Source of the DNA: Paracrocinitomix mangrovi
GTDB taxonomy: Bacteria; Bacteroidota; Bacteroidia; Flavobacteriales_D; Crocinitomicaceae
Assembly (NCBI RefSeq): GCF_019740355.2
Contig: NZ_CP091819.1
Span: forward strand, 992,001-1,056,000
Direction of reading: 5' to 3'
Length of the DNA: 64,000 bases
Shown: one piece after another, positions 9,341 to 19,018 of the stretch
Layout: each line of letters begins with the position of its first letter
How positions within the stretch are numbered: the stretch's first letter is position 1
Notes under the pieces: generated by a model
The model's input: only the letters and a program-made list of their open reading frames with translations
The model's database searches: none
Told to the model about the DNA's origin: nothing
Position numbers and translations under genes: made by a program

Positions 9341-11215
9341 ATGCGGTTACCATCCAGAAACGTACCCAGGTGGTCTATTTTCTTAGTGGATTTAGCGATA
9401 GCTACTGCTGCACTACTGGTAGCTTATATGGTAAGATTCGACACTACTGATCTTCCTATAGCAACCGAGTACCACATTTTTATATCAGGATTACCAATTT
9501 ATTTATTGGTTAGAGGAGTTATGTTCCTGATTTTTGGTGTGCACAAAGGGATGTTAAGGCATACAGCTACTGCAGATGTTAAAAAGGTAATTCTTTCTAC
9601 AACTCTTGGTACACTCGTAATGGTGGCCATTTCATTCTTTAAATTCAAAATCTATCAGGACAGTTACTTATTTCCGAGTTCTGTAATCATTGTTGAATAC
9701 TTTGTGTGTATTTCTTTCTTACTGGTTTTCAGATTTGCTGTAAAACTCGTTTACATGGAAGAGTTGAAAAGAGACAAAGATCAAATTCCGACTGTAATTT
9801 ATGGAGCCGGCACTTATGGTTTAATTACCAAACACACAGTAGAAAAAGAAGCAAAATTGGCTGGGAAAATTGTGTGTTTTATTGATGATGACAATTCTAA
9901 AACCGGTAAGTCTCTGGAAGGATTGAAAATATACAATAGCAAGTCACTAGATAAAATTATAGAAACGCATGAAATCAAGCGTTTAATTATGGCTATTAAA
10001 GAGCCGATTAAAACAAATAAAAGAGCTGTAATTGATACTTGTTTAGCCAATAACGTTGAGATTTTAAATGTTCCACTTCCTACTGAATGGATCAATGGAG
10101 AATTTACGACGGGGCAAATCAAGCCAATTAAAATTGAAGATTTGTTAGGAAGAGAATCTATTAAGTTAGATTCAAACCGATTGAAATCGGAATTTAAAAA
10201 CAAAACTATTCTGGTTACCGGTGCAGCAGGAAGTATAGGTAGTGAAATTGTAAGGCAATTAACTGCTTTGGAACCTGAAAAAATTATCATGCTTGATCAA
10301 GCCGAATCTCCTTTATATAATTTGGAGATGGAGTTGAAAGAAAAAGATGTATTTGATTTAACAGAGAGTGTAATTGCTGATATCAGAAACTTTCAAAGGG
10401 TAGAAAATGTATTCAATACATTTAAACCTGACATTGTATTCCATGCTGCTGCCTATAAACATGTTCCGCTAATGGAGGATAATCCTTCAGAAGCTATCCT
10501 TACAAACGTACAGGGAACTAAAAATCTTGTTGATTTATCAATTGAGCATAAGGTCAACAATTTTGTTCTTATATCTACAGACAAAGCTGTAAACCCTACA
10601 AACGTAATGGGGTGCTCAAAACGAATTGCAGAAATTTACGCTCAATCTGCCAATTCAGTATCAGACACTAAGTTCATCACTACTAGATTTGGTAATGTAT
10701 TAGGATCAAATGGATCTGTTATACCATTGTTTAAAAAACAAATTGAAGCAGGTGGACCTTTAACGGTTACGCATGAAGATATTACCAGATTTTTTATGAC
10801 CATACCAGAAGCTGTTTCTTTAGTATTGGAAGCAGAATTGATGGGAGAAGGCAAAGAGATATTTGTTTTTGACATGGGAGAATCTGTTAAAATTTATGAC
10901 CTTGCTAAGAAGATGATTAAGCTAAGTGGTTTAGAACTTGGTAAAGACATTGAAATTAAGATCACAGGTTTAAGACCTGGCGAAAAATTATATGAGGAAT
11001 TGTTGACCAATGAAGAAAATACCCTTCCTACACATCATCCTCAAATTCTAGTTGCCAAAGTAAGAGAATATGATTTTGAAGAAATTTCAAATAGCATCTC
11101 TGAATTGGTAATGCTTTTCGAATATCAGAATAACGAAGAAATCGTTAAATTCATGAAATGGGTTGTACCTGAATACAGAAGTAACAATTCAGAATTCGAA
11201 AAACTTGATAAATGA
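9341..11215 (+). CDS. Membrane-bound nucleotide-sugar 4,6-dehydratase, WbpM/FlaA1/CapD family
   Basis: Proteins of this type dehydrate UDP-N-acetylhexosamine at C4-C6 to start the synthesis of deoxyamino sugars for surface glycans. The 624-residue protein has about four N-terminal membrane segments (residues 13-135), a first Rossmann-like domain (VIYGAGTYGL near 150) and a second SDR domain from about 285 (VTGAAGSIGSEIV). In the catalytic site the usual tyrosine is methionine (NVMGCSKR), as is normal for the long WbpM-type enzymes. It overlaps the following thioesterase gene by 4 nt. It lies about 1.6 kb from the glycan cluster starting at 12826 and probably serves the same polymers. Confidence 0.88.
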   Translation: MRLPSRNVPRWSIFLVDLAIATAALLVAYMVRFDTTDLPIATEYHIFISGLPIYLLVRGVMFLIFGVHKGMLRHTATADVKKVILSTTLGTLVMVAISFFKFKIYQDSYLFPSSVIIVEYFVCISFLLVFRFAVKLVYMEELKRDKDQIPTVIYGAGTYGLITKHTVEKEAKLAGKIVCFIDDDNSKTGKSLEGLKIYNSKSLDKIIETHEIKRLIMAIKEPIKTNKRAVIDTCLANNVEILNVPLPTEWINGEFTTGQIKPIKIEDLLGRESIKLDSNRLKSEFKNKTILVTGAAGSIGSEIVRQLTALEPEKIIMLDQAESPLYNLEMELKEKDVFDLTESVIADIRNFQRVENVFNTFKPDIVFHAAAYKHVPLMEDNPSEAILTNVQGTKNLVDLSIEHKVNNFVLISTDKAVNPTNVMGCSKRIAEIYAQSANSVSDTKFITTRFGNVLGSNGSVIPLFKKQIEAGGPLTVTHEDITRFFMTIPEAVSLVLEAELMGEGKEIFVFDMGESVKIYDLAKKMIKLSGLELGKDIEIKITGLRPGEKLYEELLTNEENTLPTHHPQILVAKVREYDFEEISNSISELVMLFEYQNNEEIVKFMKWVVPEYRSNNSEFEKLDK

Positions 11216-11610
11216 TCAAAGTTCCAATACAAGTAAGGTTTGCTGATTGCGACATTGCAGGCCATATTCACAACGCCGTTTATTTACATTACTTTGAATC
11301 TGCTCGCATGCACTTTTTTGTATCGCAGTTAGGAATGGAATGGGATTGGAGAAAAAACGGAATTATTTTAAAGAAAAATGAAGTGATTTACCACTCTCCG
11401 GGTCAATTGCAAGATCAATTAATTGCAGAGGTAGGATGTTCCCATTTAGGTAACTCAAGCTTTACTTTGTATTATAAGATTATCAACCAGGATGGAATTT
11501 TAAGAGCAGAAGGCAGTTCAGTGATAGTATGTATGGATTACATCAATGGAACTACACAAGCTATTCCTACAGAAATGCTTACGGCATTGAAAGCACATCC
11601 TACAGGATAA
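11212..11610 (+). CDS. Acyl-CoA thioesterase, YbgC/4-hydroxybenzoyl-CoA type
   Basis: A 132-residue hotdog-fold thioesterase. The catalytic motif is in the N-terminal segment VRFADCDIAGHIHNAVYL, with the aspartate and the HIHN turn typical of the YbgC/FcbC family. It hydrolyses acyl-CoA thioesters; the natural substrate cannot be read from sequence. ATG overlaps the stop of the WbpM-type gene (ATGA), so it is translated from the same message, although a role in glycan synthesis is not evident. Confidence 0.85.
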   Translation: MIKVPIQVRFADCDIAGHIHNAVYLHYFESARMHFFVSQLGMEWDWRKNGIILKKNEVIYHSPGQLQDQLIAEVGCSHLGNSSFTLYYKIINQDGILRAEGSSVIVCMDYINGTTQAIPTEMLTALKAHPTG

Positions 11611-11698
11611 TTGAAAGTCAATACAGCATCAATTTTGAAGTATTATTGTTAATTTAAAGCAGGATTTTGAACTTTCAAATTGAGCAAACACAAGAATT

Positions 11699-12823
11699 AT
11701 GCGTCACATTACAGCTATCGTAACCATCTTATTAATGTCTAACTTATCATTTGGTCAGGATGGATTTAAAACAATCGATCAATCTGCACAAAAAAAAGAA
11801 AACGAACCACCTAAGTGTCGTGATCTTAGATTTAGGATTGTTCCTAATTGTGTGGAGACTGTTTATCCGGACGAAGATCAAGGAGGAGCTATGATGCATA
11901 AAAAATCCGGTAAACCTTTTACAGGTTCTTGTATTATGTGTCATTATAACGGAAACCTGGAGATGTTTTTAACTTTTCAGGGAGGGTTTGCTGTAGGCGT
12001 GGATACTGTATGGTATGAAAACGGGAATCTTCAATTAATAAGATCACATGACGTAAACGGAACAGGTAAAGAAAACGGAACCTGGAAATTGTATCGTGCC
12101 AATGGAAGTTTGAAATGGGAAAAGACCTACGTAATGGGAGCAGAAAATGGAGAGTCTCGTTATTATTATCCTGATTCAAGTTTGCAAAAAATTGAAACTT
12201 GGAACATGGGAGAATTAGACGGTAGAAAACAAGAGTTTTATCCCAATGGGACGTTGAAGAAAGAAATCATGTACGGTAATGGAGATTGGAATGGAAAATA
12301 CATTACTTACTTCGATAACGGATTGGTTGAATCAGAGCAGCAATTTGAAAAAGGTAAAAAAACAGGCTTGAGTAAATACTATTATGACAATGGTGAATTG
12401 TTGTATGAAGAAAATCACGAAAATGGTTGTCTTGAAGGAGAATCAAGAAGATTTTATCCAAAAGACAAACGAATTTGGACCGTAGAAAACTATTCAAAAG
12501 GAATCAGAGATGGGGTTTTTGAAGAGTATTATAATTCTGAGAAAAACACTATAAAATTCAAAGGAGTTTACAAGAAAGGTTCTTTGGTTGAAGAGCATTA
12601 TTTTGACGAGTTTGGAGAAGAAACTGAAAAGCCTGAATCGGCAAAAAATCCTTTCTTGACTAAACAAGAGCAAGATGACGTTAAAAACTGGCCTGAATAT
12701 CCTACTGATGACTTTTTAAAAGAAAAAGGAGTGGACAGAAAAACTTATGATAAGGCTCGTAAAAATTACATGAAGAAAAAGAGTAAGCAAAAAGAAAATC
12801 CAGCGAACTTAACAGGTTGCTAA
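11699..12823 (+). CDS. Secreted YwqK/MORN-repeat protein
   Basis: A 374-residue protein with a signal peptide (ITAIVTILLMSNLSFG, residues 4-19) and at least seven MORN-variant repeats of about 22 residues: YYPDSSLQK, FYPNGTLKKE, YFDNGLVESE, YYDNGELLYEE and similar, each followed by a G-x-x-x-G turn. The C-terminus is Lys-rich. Databases often label this family 'toxin-antitoxin YwqK antitoxin', but a signal peptide and the lack of any toxin gene nearby argue against that. A related gene is at 42603. The 3' end is 2 nt from that of the convergent epimerase. Confidence 0.7.
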   Translation: MRHITAIVTILLMSNLSFGQDGFKTIDQSAQKKENEPPKCRDLRFRIVPNCVETVYPDEDQGGAMMHKKSGKPFTGSCIMCHYNGNLEMFLTFQGGFAVGVDTVWYENGNLQLIRSHDVNGTGKENGTWKLYRANGSLKWEKTYVMGAENGESRYYYPDSSLQKIETWNMGELDGRKQEFYPNGTLKKEIMYGNGDWNGKYITYFDNGLVESEQQFEKGKKTGLSKYYYDNGELLYEENHENGCLEGESRRFYPKDKRIWTVENYSKGIRDGVFEEYYNSEKNTIKFKGVYKKGSLVEEHYFDEFGEETEKPESAKNPFLTKQEQDDVKNWPEYPTDDFLKEKGVDRKTYDKARKNYMKKKSKQKENPANLTGC

Positions 12824-12825
12824 GG

Positions 12826-13809
12826 CTACTTTTGATTTTTGTACCAATCAATTGTCTTTTTGATTCCTTCTGAGAATTCGTATTTAGGCTTATAAGATAT
12901 TTGCTCTATGGCTTTTTTAATATCTGCCAAACTACTAGAGATGTCCCCTACCCTTTTATCTCTATGGATTGGATCTAAACCACTTTGAATATGAGCCTCA
13001 ATATTTTCGTAAAGTTCATTCAACGAAAGCTGGTTACCCATAGCAATATTGAAGATGACATCTTTTGCATTATCTGAGTTAGCCGCGGCACAAATATTCG
13101 CCTCCACTACATTTTGAACGTAAGTAAAATCTCTAGAAATCTTTCCGTCACCATTTATAAAACAAGGCGAACCATTTAAAAGATTAGTGATGAAAATAGG
13201 AATTACAGCAGCATAAGGCCCATTAATGTTTTGCTTTGGACCATAAACATTAAAATACCTTAAGCCAATAATATCCATGTCATACAGATCTGAAAATACT
13301 CTGGCATAAAGTTCATTAGTGCGTTTTGAAACTGCATAAGGAGATAATGGATTACCCGTTAACTCTTCTTGCTTTGGTAAATGTTCATCATCCCCATAAA
13401 TTGATGAAGAAGATGAATAAATCACCTTTTTAACATGACACTTTTTTGCTGCTTCTAACACATTTAAAAAGCCTGTCACATTCACTTCATTTGTTTTAAG
13501 TGGATTGTCAATACTACGCGGAACGCTTCCTAAGGCTGCCAATTGAAAAACAATATCTGCTCCATTAAATACATTAACACAAGTATCTAATTCTGTGATA
13601 CTACCTGCTACAAATTGAAAATTGGGAAGATCATTGAATTCCTCAATATTATCTAATGAACCCGTTGAAATATCATCCAACACAATTACCTTTTTAGCAT
13701 TCAGCTGTAGCAATGTTTCTACCAGATTAGAACCAATAAAGCCGGCTCCTCCAGTTACAACACATATTTTACCTTCAATATATTTCTTTACTTCAGCTGT
13801 TAACATCAA
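12826..13809 (-). CDS. NAD-dependent nucleotide-sugar epimerase (UDP-GlcNAc/UDP-glucose 4-epimerase-like)
   Basis: An extended SDR of 327 residues with the NAD motif VTGGAGFIGSNLVE, the catalytic serines in SSSSSIYGD and the YxxxK pair in SPYAVSKRTNE. It resembles WbpP/Gne-type C4 epimerases, which supply UDP-GalNAc or a similar sugar. It is the last gene of the minus-strand glycan cluster, set apart from the flippase by a 103-nt gap, so it may have its own promoter. The first two codons are both ATG; either can be the start. Confidence 0.85.
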   Translation of the reverse strand: MMLTAEVKKYIEGKICVVTGGAGFIGSNLVETLLQLNAKKVIVLDDISTGSLDNIEEFNDLPNFQFVAGSITELDTCVNVFNGADIVFQLAALGSVPRSIDNPLKTNEVNVTGFLNVLEAAKKCHVKKVIYSSSSSIYGDDEHLPKQEELTGNPLSPYAVSKRTNELYARVFSDLYDMDIIGLRYFNVYGPKQNINGPYAAVIPIFITNLLNGSPCFINGDGKISRDFTYVQNVVEANICAAANSDNAKDVIFNIAMGNQLSLNELYENIEAHIQSGLDPIHRDKRVGDISSSLADIKKAIEQISYKPKYEFSEGIKKTIDWYKNQK

Positions 13810-13866
13810 TACAAATAAAGGGCTAATTCATTTTAAATATTCTGTATTCTGATTTATTTCTTAGGA

Positions 13867-13894
13867 TTCAATTGTTAATTAACAACAATTTGAA
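13867..13894. promoter_or_regulatory. Palindrome in the gap between epimerase and flippase
   Basis: The core (13872-13885) is a perfect 14-bp palindrome, TTGTTAATTAACAA, and the flanks extend it to an imperfect stem with TTCAA and TTGAA at the ends. No T run follows, so it is not a standard terminator. It could be an operator for the epimerase gene or an mRNA-end structure of the upstream operon. Confidence 0.3.
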
Positions 13895-13912
13895 CTGCCT
13901 TAAAGTTCTTTT

Positions 13913-15394
13913 TTACTTCAAAAATGGAACTGCTTTTTTGATCAGGTTTTTCAAATCTTCTGAAAGATTAAAAAAGTAAGCTACCCCTACAAAGACAGCC
14001 GTAAAAGATACAGCATTGATAATTATTTTAATTGAAGGAGTTGCATCATAATCAATAAAATGAGCAGCTAAAATGAAAAGTAAACTGAATATTGCAGCCT
14101 TTAAAAACTTTGAGTCAAATGGTTGAAATCCATATGTCTTCACCAGAAAAAACCAACGCATAAAATTTACTAAAATCATAGCAGTCATTGTAGCTAAAGC
14201 TGCTCCTTCTAAACTATATAGTTGAATAAAAATATAATTTAAAATAGTTACGAATACAGCAAGTGATAAATTAAAATAAGTGTTGAATTTGAATTTTTTA
14301 GAAGTACCTATTATGTTAGCATTTACCCCTGTAGCAAGCTCAACCAACAATCCTATCCCTAAAAAGAAGAAAACATACTTATTTGCATTATAAAGCAAAG
14401 ACTTATCTCCGGGTAAATAATGAATAGCGGGTTCAAGACAAGCCCAACCAACGCCAAGTAAAAAGGTTCCTATTAACAATTGATTCAAGCAACTCTTTTT
14501 GTAGACCTCATCAATATTATCAATATCATTATTCTTCCATGATTCTGCCAAAACAACTGTTGAAATTCTTCCAAGTGAACGAGAAGGAATAGACATTAAT
14601 CTCGCAGCAAAGAAATAGGTAGAATAAACCCCTAATGCCTCCAATGAAATTAGTTTATTCACCATTAAACTATCTATGTAAAATATAATAGAATTTGATG
14701 CTCCCATCAACACACCGAATCCAATGTATTGGAATATTTCTTTTCGAATTTCAGGCTGTCTAAACTCCTTTGAAGGGAGCGTAATACTAGTTGTTTTAAA
14801 CAAACCATAAAAGGTGATAATTAAGCCCGGAATGCACAGAGAAGATACGAACACCAAAGTAAGGTGGTCAAAGTTGAGCCAAGAAAGCGCAAACCCCATC
14901 AAACCCAACAACAATAATACTTTAGAAACTAAACCATCTAAAAATGCTCCTAACACGGTATTCATCAACATACCGGCATAACCATCCATGTTTCTGAACA
15001 AAACTCTAAAAAAGATAAGAGGAAAAATAAAAATGACAAAACTGCTGTAGTTGCCATAAACATCTGAATTTGGGAGTAAATAATCCTTGAGGAAGTAATA
15101 GGCAATAAAGGACATTCCAATACCGATAAAGGATAAAAATATCCCTAGCAAAAAGAATCCGTTATGTCCATTGCTATCATTTCTAAATCTAGGGAATAGA
15201 CGGGCTAAAATCTGATCAAATCCAAGAGAGAATATTGTCATGAACATTCCTGAAACAGCATCCAGCAAGGTTAAAAAACCAATTTGCATCTCAGACAATA
15301 TCACAGGCATTGACAATCTGGAAACTGCGCCAAATCCCGCACCAATAAAAGTTACTATGGTACTACGTAATGCCTGTTTTTGAATAATTCCCAA
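13913..15394 (-). CDS. Oligosaccharide flippase, Wzx/MATE-like
   Basis: A 493-residue polytopic membrane protein with about 14 predicted helices and almost no soluble loops, of the polysaccharide-transport (MOP) superfamily. Such proteins flip undecaprenyl-linked repeat units across the inner membrane. The N-terminus contains a typical first-helix region (ALRSTIVTFIGAGFGAVSRL). It lies 12 nt downstream of pseI, so it probably moves a pseudaminate-containing oligosaccharide. No Wzy polymerase is recognisable in the cluster, unless the YfhO-like protein or an unlinked gene fills that role. Confidence 0.82.
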   Translation of the reverse strand: MGIIQKQALRSTIVTFIGAGFGAVSRLSMPVILSEMQIGFLTLLDAVSGMFMTIFSLGFDQILARLFPRFRNDSNGHNGFFLLGIFLSFIGIGMSFIAYYFLKDYLLPNSDVYGNYSSFVIFIFPLIFFRVLFRNMDGYAGMLMNTVLGAFLDGLVSKVLLLLGLMGFALSWLNFDHLTLVFVSSLCIPGLIITFYGLFKTTSITLPSKEFRQPEIRKEIFQYIGFGVLMGASNSIIFYIDSLMVNKLISLEALGVYSTYFFAARLMSIPSRSLGRISTVVLAESWKNNDIDNIDEVYKKSCLNQLLIGTFLLGVGWACLEPAIHYLPGDKSLLYNANKYVFFFLGIGLLVELATGVNANIIGTSKKFKFNTYFNLSLAVFVTILNYIFIQLYSLEGAALATMTAMILVNFMRWFFLVKTYGFQPFDSKFLKAAIFSLLFILAAHFIDYDATPSIKIIINAVSFTAVFVGVAYFFNLSEDLKNLIKKAVPFLK

Positions 15395-15406
15395 TTGAAT
15401 TCCAGT

Positions 15407-16444
15407 TTACTTAAACATGTCTAATGAAAGTGGTGTTCCTTTAGCAGCATCTACAACAAAAGTTTTGCCTAAAGCTTCTTTATAATACTTTGGATGCAAT
15501 CCAAATCCCGGACGCACCGACTTAATATTTTCTTTCGTCACTACATCACCAGATTTAACATCAGCAGAAATATACAATGAACGAGAAAAATCACGTTGCC
15601 CTTTCATTTTATCATTGGTGACAAATTTGTTGACACCTACCATTTTTTCAGCCAATCTAACTGCATCAACCATTTCTTTAAATTCTTTTTCATCTAAAGA
15701 AAAATGTGAATCAACACCACCTTCAGATTTATCCAAAATAAAGTGTTTTTCAATTACAGTTGCCCCATATGCTATTGACATAACCGGTGCTACAATACCT
15801 AGAGTATGATCTGAAAAACCAGGTGTAACATTAAACTTATCGGCAATTGTAGCAATTGCTGAAAGATTAGCCTCATTTGGATCCGTTGGGTACGCAGAAG
15901 TACATTTGAGCAAGATAATATCGTTGTTATTCTGTCTTCTGCAAGCATCCAATGCCAATTCAATATCTTCTACTTCAGCAATTCCTGTTGAAATAATAAT
16001 AGGCTTACCTTTTGAAGCGGCATATTCAATTAAGGGAATATCCGTGATCTCATAAGAGGCAATTTTATACGCAGGAACATCAAACGTTTCTAACAAATCA
16101 ATTGCCGTAAAATCAAATGGAGATGAAAAACAAATCAAACCTTCTTCTTTTGCAGTTTCAAAAAGTGGCTTGTGCCAATCCCAGGGCAAATGAGCTTCTT
16201 CGTATAAATCAAACAAATATCTTCCATCCCAGGCAGTTCCATGCTTAATTTTAAATTGATCATTTTTAACATCAAGCGTAATAGTGTCAGCTTTATAAGT
16301 TTGAAGTTTGATACAGTCTGCTCCTGCTCGTTTTGCAGCTCTAACAGTTTCTTTAGCAATTTCAAGGCTACCATTGTGATTTGCCGACAACTCAGCTATA
16401 ATGAATGTTTTACCTTTTCCTATTTCAAAATCTCCTATTCTCAT
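15407..16444 (-). CDS. pseI: Pseudaminic acid synthase
   Basis: PseI condenses the free 2,4-diacetamido-trideoxy hexose with phosphoenolpyruvate to give pseudaminic acid. The 345-residue protein has the NeuB barrel (FIIAELSANHNGSLEIAKE, CIKLQTYKADTITL, KIASYEITD, IISTGIAEVEDIE, PGFSDHTLGI, VIEKHFILDKSEGGVDSHFS) and a C-terminal SAF antifreeze-like domain from about residue 285 (RSLYISADVKSGDVVTKENI). NeuB, LegI and PseI are similar in sequence; pseB and pseC in the same operon make PseI the best call. It starts 10 nt after the HAD gene. Confidence 0.88.
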   Translation of the reverse strand: MRIGDFEIGKGKTFIIAELSANHNGSLEIAKETVRAAKRAGADCIKLQTYKADTITLDVKNDQFKIKHGTAWDGRYLFDLYEEAHLPWDWHKPLFETAKEEGLICFSSPFDFTAIDLLETFDVPAYKIASYEITDIPLIEYAASKGKPIIISTGIAEVEDIELALDACRRQNNNDIILLKCTSAYPTDPNEANLSAIATIADKFNVTPGFSDHTLGIVAPVMSIAYGATVIEKHFILDKSEGGVDSHFSLDEKEFKEMVDAVRLAEKMVGVNKFVTNDKMKGQRDFSRSLYISADVKSGDVVTKENIKSVRPGFGLHPKYYKEALGKTFVVDAAKGTPLSLDMFK

Positions 16445-16454
16445 CTTGTAAAAA

Positions 16455-17123
16455 TCATAATTTTTGTAAAAGCTCAGGAGTCAACTCATCCAGTGATTTT
16501 ATTGACAACATTGCATCAAACCCTTTTTCTGCTTTATAATTACTATACGGGCCAGTTAAAACTCTTATTGTTTTGAATCCATTTTTATTTAAGTTAACAA
16601 AGTCTTTTTTTGGATTATCTGCAATATAAACCAGATCTGCAGGTTGAGCTTTTTCCCATTGTAAAATCTTGTTAAAACAATAAATACTTGGTTTGGCATT
16701 TTTTACACCATAATTGTGAGTAGGCATTGCCTTTTTAAAGTATTTTCTAATTCCCAGATGATCAATCTTCTTTGTTTGCACCACTTTATTGCCATCAGTC
16801 ACCAAATACATTGGATACTTTTCAAACCTTTTAAGGCAATCTTTTCCGGCTTTATGTAATGATATTTTTGGATTGTGAAGCCTGTAAACAGTTAAGCAAC
16901 TTTTCACCATTTTTTTTGAGTACAAATTGAATTTCTTCAGACCCAAATCAAACACTTTGCCTCTTCCCTCTTTATCAAGAATATCAATAAACTCTTTGTA
17001 AACGACATCTTTATCTAATCCTTTGTTTTGTTTTGACACAAAGTTGGCTACTGCCATAAAACCACTTTTCACATAAGTGATCTCCTCATACAATGTATCA
17101 TCCAAATCAAAAACAATTATCAT
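16455..17123 (-). CDS. HAD-family hydrolase in the pseudaminate locus
   Basis: A 222-residue HAD phosphatase with motif I VFDLDDTLYEE (two aspartates), motif II in LVTDGN, a lysine in KKAMPTHNYGVKNAKPS and motif IV in VYIADNPKKDF. The cap region is alpha-helical (type C1). Its ATG overlaps the stop of the SDR/ATP-grasp gene by 4 nt, which implies a linked job. A HAD enzyme dephosphorylates the 9-phosphate in sialic acid synthesis, but the Pse route has no such step, so its substrate is unknown. Confidence 0.8.
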   Translation of the reverse strand: MIIVFDLDDTLYEEITYVKSGFMAVANFVSKQNKGLDKDVVYKEFIDILDKEGRGKVFDLGLKKFNLYSKKMVKSCLTVYRLHNPKISLHKAGKDCLKRFEKYPMYLVTDGNKVVQTKKIDHLGIRKYFKKAMPTHNYGVKNAKPSIYCFNKILQWEKAQPADLVYIADNPKKDFVNLNKNGFKTIRVLTGPYSNYKAEKGFDAMLSIKSLDELTPELLQKL

Positions 17124-19018
17124 AAATACATGTCTTTAGGATATCTAATTTGTGTGACATCCTTGAATGATTTAATAAATGGATAATTGCTAATATTTTC
17201 TCCTATTGACTCTAGATAGAACCAATAAAAGGTATCCAAACCACACTGTATGGACAACATAGATGCTCCGCCAACTCTTGCATTACACTCAATCAACTGC
17301 ATTTTTTCTTTCTCGTCAATAAATGCTTGAAACGTAAGATGTCCCTTAAATGATTCTTGTTTAATAAAATCTGTAATAGTTGAAGTTATTGAATCACTAT
17401 TAAATGTCTTGGTGATTTGAGATTCACCATTTACCACTTTCACTCTTCTTCTTGGAATGATTCCCTTTACCTCACCGTTTTGATCAATATAAGCGTCAAT
17501 GGAAATCTCTTCTCCCTTTACATAAGGTTGAAAAATGGGGGATTCTAAAGTTTTTGCGTGTTCAATTGCAGCTGCTTTATCTAAATTCAATCCGATAGAT
17601 AATGAACCTGCACCAAAGCGTTCTTTTACAACAAAAGTATCTGCGTTTAACTGATCAACATCTTCAGTAGCTTCAATTACCAAGTTGGCCACTTTGTTAT
17701 ACTGTGCAAATTTTAATTTATCAAGACTAAAATCAATTGTTTTAGGATCAGACACCATCACATTGATTCCTGCCAATTTTAATGCTGCTTTTGCTTCAGA
17801 AAAATATGGAAGTTCTCCATCTCTGGTAGGGATGATAACACCTATATTTTGTTCTTTACAGTATTTTATCAAATCATCTACTGATAAGTTTTTTAATGCA
17901 GGCATCAACCAAAATTCATCTACAAAATATCTTCCCAAACAATCTCCGTCAATATCAGCCCCATATACTTTTGGTTGATCACTGATTTTCTTCACAGCAT
18001 CTTTTACAGCAGTAACCAATGGAACTTTCTTTGAAATACTTGTCACCAATACATTTGGCAAACTCACCTCAGTTTTAACTTCTCTGTTTTTCTCAAACTC
18101 AATGATATCAGGAATAGTATTTTCCAAATCTCTTTCAGGTACCCAGTTCAGGGTATTCTGTAAAAGGGTTACATCCGCCTGAGAAGCTTCGTAAGGAATA
18201 TCCGAATCCACATTCTCCGCCTCCATATTTGGGAAATGCTGTCTAAGAATATCAATTAACTCAGATACTCTTCTTGGTCTTCCTGTTCCCAAATTGATGA
18301 TTCCTTCATAATTTGACAAACCTAACCTTAACAATCCTTTAGCGGAATCTTCAGCATACAAATAGTCAAAAATCCCTTCAGGACGATAAATAAAAATCTT
18401 TTTATTATTCAATAAATCTCTTACCCAACGCGATATGACATCTCTAGAATTTCTACCATATCCTCTATAAATTCTTGCACAAACAGACGTAAATTGATCT
18501 CTTTTGAATTGACTTAAAAACTCCAATTCAATTTCGTGAGCCAATTTTGCCATTCCCGTTAAATTTCTTGGATTAATAGGATCGGTCTCTTTTAGCCTCA
18601 CAGCATTTTCTTGTGGCTGATCAAAATTGTAAAGTTTCTTATCGTAAATCAAATAGCTTGATGGAAAAACAACTCGTTTTAAAGCAGGCACATTTCTCAT
18701 CAATGTCATTAGGTGATTACTCAACCTTACATTGTGCCAAAAATTCTCTTCCCAATGCTCATACGTTTCAGTTGAACGCTCAAATGTAGCAGCCAAATGA
18801 ATGAAAATTTCCGGGTTAAATTCATTAAGTTCTTCTTGAGTAATATAATTAAGATCTCCTCTACGGTATTTAATCTTTGAAGGGAAACTATCCGGAATTG
18901 GTTCTAAATCTCCTGCCATTACAACAGCCCCATAATTCACCAAAATAGGAATCATCTCTCTTCCAATTACTCCGGCGGCTCCACTTACAAAGACTCTTTT
19001 ATTTTTATATTCCTCCAT
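17120..19018 (-). CDS. SDR-epimerase/ATP-grasp fusion protein
   Basis: A 632-residue two-domain protein. Residues 1-315 are an extended SDR with VFVSGAAGVIGREM and HLAATF, but the usual Y-x-x-x-K is T154-G-M-A-K158, so the catalytic tyrosine is replaced by threonine. Residues 325-632 are an ATP-grasp ligase-like domain (pre-ATP-grasp VLVTSISKKVPLV, nucleotide lysine in VVKERFGAGS, VKGEEISIDAY, and the metal ligands E and N in LIECNARVGGAS), close to the CarB type. Such a domain joins a carboxylate to an amine through an acyl phosphate. It sits between pseH and a HAD gene, overlapping both neighbours (14 and 4 nt). The product may decorate the nonulosonate, but this is inference. Confidence 0.8.
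   Translation of the reverse strand: MEEYKNKRVFVSGAAGVIGREMIPILVNYGAVVMAGDLEPIPDSFPSKIKYRRGDLNYITQEELNEFNPEIFIHLAATFERSTETYEHWEENFWHNVRLSNHLMTLMRNVPALKRVVFPSSYLIYDKKLYNFDQPQENAVRLKETDPINPRNLTGMAKLAHEIELEFLSQFKRDQFTSVCARIYRGYGRNSRDVISRWVRDLLNNKKIFIYRPEGIFDYLYAEDSAKGLLRLGLSNYEGIINLGTGRPRRVSELIDILRQHFPNMEAENVDSDIPYEASQADVTLLQNTLNWVPERDLENTIPDIIEFEKNREVKTEVSLPNVLVTSISKKVPLVTAVKDAVKKISDQPKVYGADIDGDCLGRYFVDEFWLMPALKNLSVDDLIKYCKEQNIGVIIPTRDGELPYFSEAKAALKLAGINVMVSDPKTIDFSLDKLKFAQYNKVANLVIEATEDVDQLNADTFVVKERFGAGSLSIGLNLDKAAAIEHAKTLESPIFQPYVKGEEISIDAYIDQNGEVKGIIPRRRVKVVNGESQITKTFNSDSITSTITDFIKQESFKGHLTFQAFIDEKEKMQLIECNARVGGASMLSIQCGLDTFYWFYLESIGENISNYPFIKSFKDVTQIRYPKDMYL

Noticed and set aside
11699-12823. 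Toxin-antitoxin system suggested by the YwqK 'antitoxin' label
   Set aside because: The protein has a signal peptide and surface-type MORN repeats; no toxin gene is adjacent.
13867-13894. Intrinsic terminator of the flippase gene
   Set aside because: The palindrome has no T run on the minus strand and an almost pure A/T stem.
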